DNA of 46,931 nt from Neisseriaceae bacterium (GTDB lineage Bacteria; Pseudomonadota; Gammaproteobacteria; Burkholderiales; Neisseriaceae). The notes under the pieces are model-generated. The model made no database searches, was not told the DNA's origin, and was given only the letters and a program-made list of their open reading frames with translations. Shown here in pieces: positions 45,552 to 46,931 of this stretch. The stretch lies in NCBI GenBank assembly GCA_017458185.1, contig JAFTFY010000001.1, positions 1-46,931 of the forward strand, given 5' to 3'. Made by a program: the position numbers and the translations under genes. Position 1 is the stretch's first letter. Every line of letters begins with the position of its first letter.

Positions 45552-46019
45552 TTATCCCACAATGCCTTGCAAATAATTATTCAAACCGATTTCTTCAATC
45601 AGCGATTGTTGCGTTTCTAAATCGTCCGCATATTCTTCGCTGCTGTGCAGAAATGTTTGCAAAATATCGCGAGAAACAAAGTCTTTGGCTTGACTGCACG
45701 CTGCGATACCTTTGCGAAAGGCACTGATGCGGCGGTTTTCCAAATCCAAATCGCAGGCAAGCATTTCTGCCACGCTGTTGCCGATTTTCAGGCTGCCTAA
45801 ATTTTGCAAATCGGGCGTGTTTTCTAACAACAACAAGCGGTCGCACAAACGGTCGCATTCTTTCATACACACAATCGAGCGTTTATAGGCTTTTTTGCCT
45901 AACTCGCAAAAACCTTGATAATTCAATATCTTGGCGTGCATAAAATATTGATTGATGGCAATCAGGCTCAATGCCACGCTTTGATTGAGTGCGTTAATGG
46001 CTGTTTTTTCAACTTGCAT
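45552..46019 (-). CDS. bfrB: Bacterioferritin subunit with haem ligand but no ferroxidase site
   Basis: The 155-residue protein aligns with bacterioferritin (AINQYFMHAKILNYQGF, SVAEMLACDLDLE, DFVSRDILQTFL). By position, ferroxidase ligands 18, 51, 54, 127 and 130 are Ser, Cys, Glu, Ser and Tyr, so the di-iron site is lost, while Met52 (haem ligand) is kept. The upstream subunit is the mirror image. Neisserial Bfr is known to be built from two such subunits encoded in tandem; the letters A and B follow that gene order. A near-DUS at 45787 is read in frame. Its Shine-Dalgarno is a run of seven G in the 11-base gap after bfrA. Confidence 0.88.
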   Translation of the reverse strand: MQVEKTAINALNQSVALSLIAINQYFMHAKILNYQGFCELGKKAYKRSIVCMKECDRLCDRLLLLENTPDLQNLGSLKIGNSVAEMLACDLDLENRRISAFRKGIAACSQAKDFVSRDILQTFLHSSEEYADDLETQQSLIEEIGLNNYLQGIVG

Positions 46020-46030
46020 ACGCCCCCCCT

Positions 46031-46495
46031 TTATTGCATAAGTTGCAAATAGTTGGGCAATCCCATAGTGTCAATCAATCGCAACTGTTGTTCTAACCAG
46101 TGAGCGTGGTCTTCTTCGGTGTCTTTTAATTGTGCTAACAGCAAATCACGCGAAACAAAATCGCAGGCTTTTTCGCACAGTACCATGCCTTGTTTAAGTG
46201 CATCTCGCACCGACAATTCAATATTCAAATCCGACTGCAACATTGTTTCCACGCTGGTGCCAACATTCAACGGTTCAGGCTGCATATCAGGTTTTCCGCC
46301 CAACATTAAAATGCGGCTGATGAGAGCGTCTGCGTGCTGTGTTTCTTCTGCCATTTCGTGGTCCAAATGCTCGAACAACTTGTTGTAGCCCCATTCGCGA
46401 TACATTCGCGAATGAATAAAATACTGGTCGCGAGCCATTAACTCGCCTGCCAAAAGTTTGTTCAAGTAATCAATCACTTTTTTGTCGCCGTTCAT
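46031..46495 (-). CDS. bfrA: Bacterioferritin subunit with ferroxidase site
   Basis: From ATG 46495 (AAGGAG upstream) the 154-residue protein has the ferroxidase ligands Glu18, Glu51, His54, Glu93/94 and the final Glu127/His130 pair, so it can oxidise Fe(II). The haem ligand Met52 is replaced by Thr (AEETQHAD). The protein stores iron in a 24-mer cage, here probably mixed with the bfrB product. The longer frame to 46582 is rejected because the Shine-Dalgarno fits 46495. Confidence 0.92.
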   Translation of the reverse strand: MNGDKKVIDYLNKLLAGELMARDQYFIHSRMYREWGYNKLFEHLDHEMAEETQHADALISRILMLGGKPDMQPEPLNVGTSVETMLQSDLNIELSVRDALKQGMVLCEKACDFVSRDLLLAQLKDTEEDHAHWLEQQLRLIDTMGLPNYLQLMQ

Positions 46496-46516
46496 TTTAT
46501 GCTCCTTATTTTGATG

Positions 46517-46541
46517 AAAAAAAAAAGCGGTATTGCACCGC
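46517..46541 (-). terminator. Terminator with A10/T10 tract between bfd and bfrA
   Basis: On the minus strand GCGGT/ACCGC with a five-base loop is followed by ten T. It would end the bfd transcript before bfrA. A TATAAT on the minus strand (about 46543-46548) just upstream could start a separate bfrA transcript. The homopolymer is long enough to vary in length. Confidence 0.75.
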
Positions 46542-46603
46542 ATTATAATCAAAAACATAGGTTCAGATATAGCTATCTGCAACAGTTTTGATGAAAAACA
46601 ATT

Positions 46604-46798
46604 TCAGGCAGCCTGTGGCAATTTATTGGCACAATGCGTTTTTTGAGCGTGGCAATGCACGCTTTTGACTTCGTCCATACAACAACCGCAACATTTGCCC
46701 GCATTCAGTGTATTTTGAATATCTTGCACCGTTGCACCTTGCAGTGTTTTTTGTCGAATTTCATCTTCGGTTACGCCGTAGCACAAACAAATATACAT
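46604..46798 (-). CDS. bfd: Bacterioferritin-associated ferredoxin
   Basis: The 64-residue protein begins MYICLCYGVTEDEI with Cys4 and Cys6 and continues to CCGCCMDEV. The four ligands of the BFD-like [2Fe-2S] cluster (CxC ... CxxC) are present. Bfd reduces stored ferric iron in bacterioferritin for release when iron is scarce. The C-terminus Leu-Pro-Gln-Ala-Ala-stop is written by a DUS (46603-46614). AGGAGA precedes the ATG. Confidence 0.92.
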   Translation of the reverse strand: MYICLCYGVTEDEIRQKTLQGATVQDIQNTLNAGKCCGCCMDEVKSVHCHAQKTHCANKLPQAA

Positions 46799-46818
46799 GG
46801 CTTATCTCCTATAAAAAA

Positions 46819-46874
46819 TAATGAAATATCAAAGAGAAATATCATTATTGATAGCGAATTTCATTTGTATTATA
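46819..46874 (-). promoter_or_regulatory. Candidate bfd promoter with Fur-like palindrome
   Basis: On the minus strand TATAAT (46869-46874) is followed by an imperfect palindrome with AATGATAT and ATTTCATT halves (about 46819-46850) that resembles a Fur site. The -35 element is poor. Bfd is iron-repressed in relatives, so Fur control is likely but unproven. Confidence 0.35.
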
Positions 46875-46931
46875 ACACACAAACAAAAATAATTCTTATT
46901 TATTTCCTTATTTATTTCAGGCTGCCTGAAA

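Larger units (their letters stand above)
1724..46930. repeat. DNA uptake sequences (dispersed set)
   Basis: Perfect 15-mers TTCAGGC(A/T)GCCTGAA start at 1724, 2716, 2830, 4058, 5055, 5199, 5326, 5469, 6324, 7501, 8576, 8872, 9468, 10010, 10247, 11088, 12298, 17321, 18412, 18539, 19196, 19230, 19811, 19961, 20334, 20815, 21957, 23579, 23727, 24572, 26752, 27783, 27908, 28022, 28570, 29027, 29582, 31240, 32565, 32696, 33130, 33717, 34975, 35747, 36641, 37166, 37721, 41462, 41615, 41909, 43184, 45503 and 46916. Twelve-base copies start at 4113, 11430, 11733, 13150, 17262, 17279, 20995, 27302, 33941, 37824, 41750 and 46603. T at the centre means AGGCTGCCTGAA on the plus strand, A means the minus strand. 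Positions are hand-counted. Confidence 0.9.

Overview
The window is a chromosomal segment of a Neisseriaceae bacterium of fairly low GC content. The clearest sign is the saturation with DNA uptake sequences (DUS). I count by hand about 53 copies of the near-palindrome TTCAGGC(A/T)GCCTGAA plus about a dozen 12-base forms. Every shortened 12-base copy reads AGGCTGCCTGAA in one orientation, which is the dialect described for Simonsiella muelleri, so Simonsiella or a close relative is the best guess. Gene content (AlgR-type regulator, bacterioferritin pair, DUF3683 oxidoreductase, FetA-like receptor) also fits Neisseriaceae.

Layout. 1-1656 is the 3' part of a large secreted EF-hand/RTX-like protein, followed by a convergent DUF3298 membrane-anchored protein. 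2849-7463 carries housekeeping genes on the minus strand (recA, trpA, accD, coaBC) separated by repeat-rich gaps. 7521-9926 is a minus-strand cluster, erpA, a membrane protein and two lipoproteins. 10092-12972 holds a TraB/GumN-family protein, argC and a HigBA-type toxin-antitoxin pair. 13201-17240 is sucAB. 17370-19190 is a run of three small lipoproteins, two of them paralogous. nadD, era and rnc follow, then tRNA-Arg and tRNA-Glu, an orphan LytTR response regulator and a 1282-residue FAD/Fe-S oxidoreductase. 28090-28481 is rpmG/rpmB. 28571-32479 is an accessory patch: vapB with a truncated vapC, an XRE regulator, a frameshifted HsdR-N-type gene and an AAA ATPase bracketed by two 60-bp palindromes. 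32713-38763 has dinG, a membrane protein, a lipid A acyltransferase-like gene and recG. 38956-46798 is a metal-handling region: a TonB receptor divergent from a MauG-like di-haem lipoprotein, a FetA-like receptor behind a good Fur-box candidate, and bfd-bfrA-bfrB.

The most unusual content is between the genes. Three structured repeat families occur beside the DUS. The first is a roughly 95-bp module of up to three consecutive hairpins whose stem sequences differ from copy to copy while staying complementary (at least 12 copies). The second is a large palindrome with arms GAGCAGTGAGCAG, flank hairpins and an AACGCTTCGAT core with a DUS at its exact centre; its ends lie on or within a few bases of stop codons. 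The third is an 86/87-bp terminal-inverted-repeat element in two copies between accD and trpA. In several places repeat arms are arranged as mirror images around a DUS.
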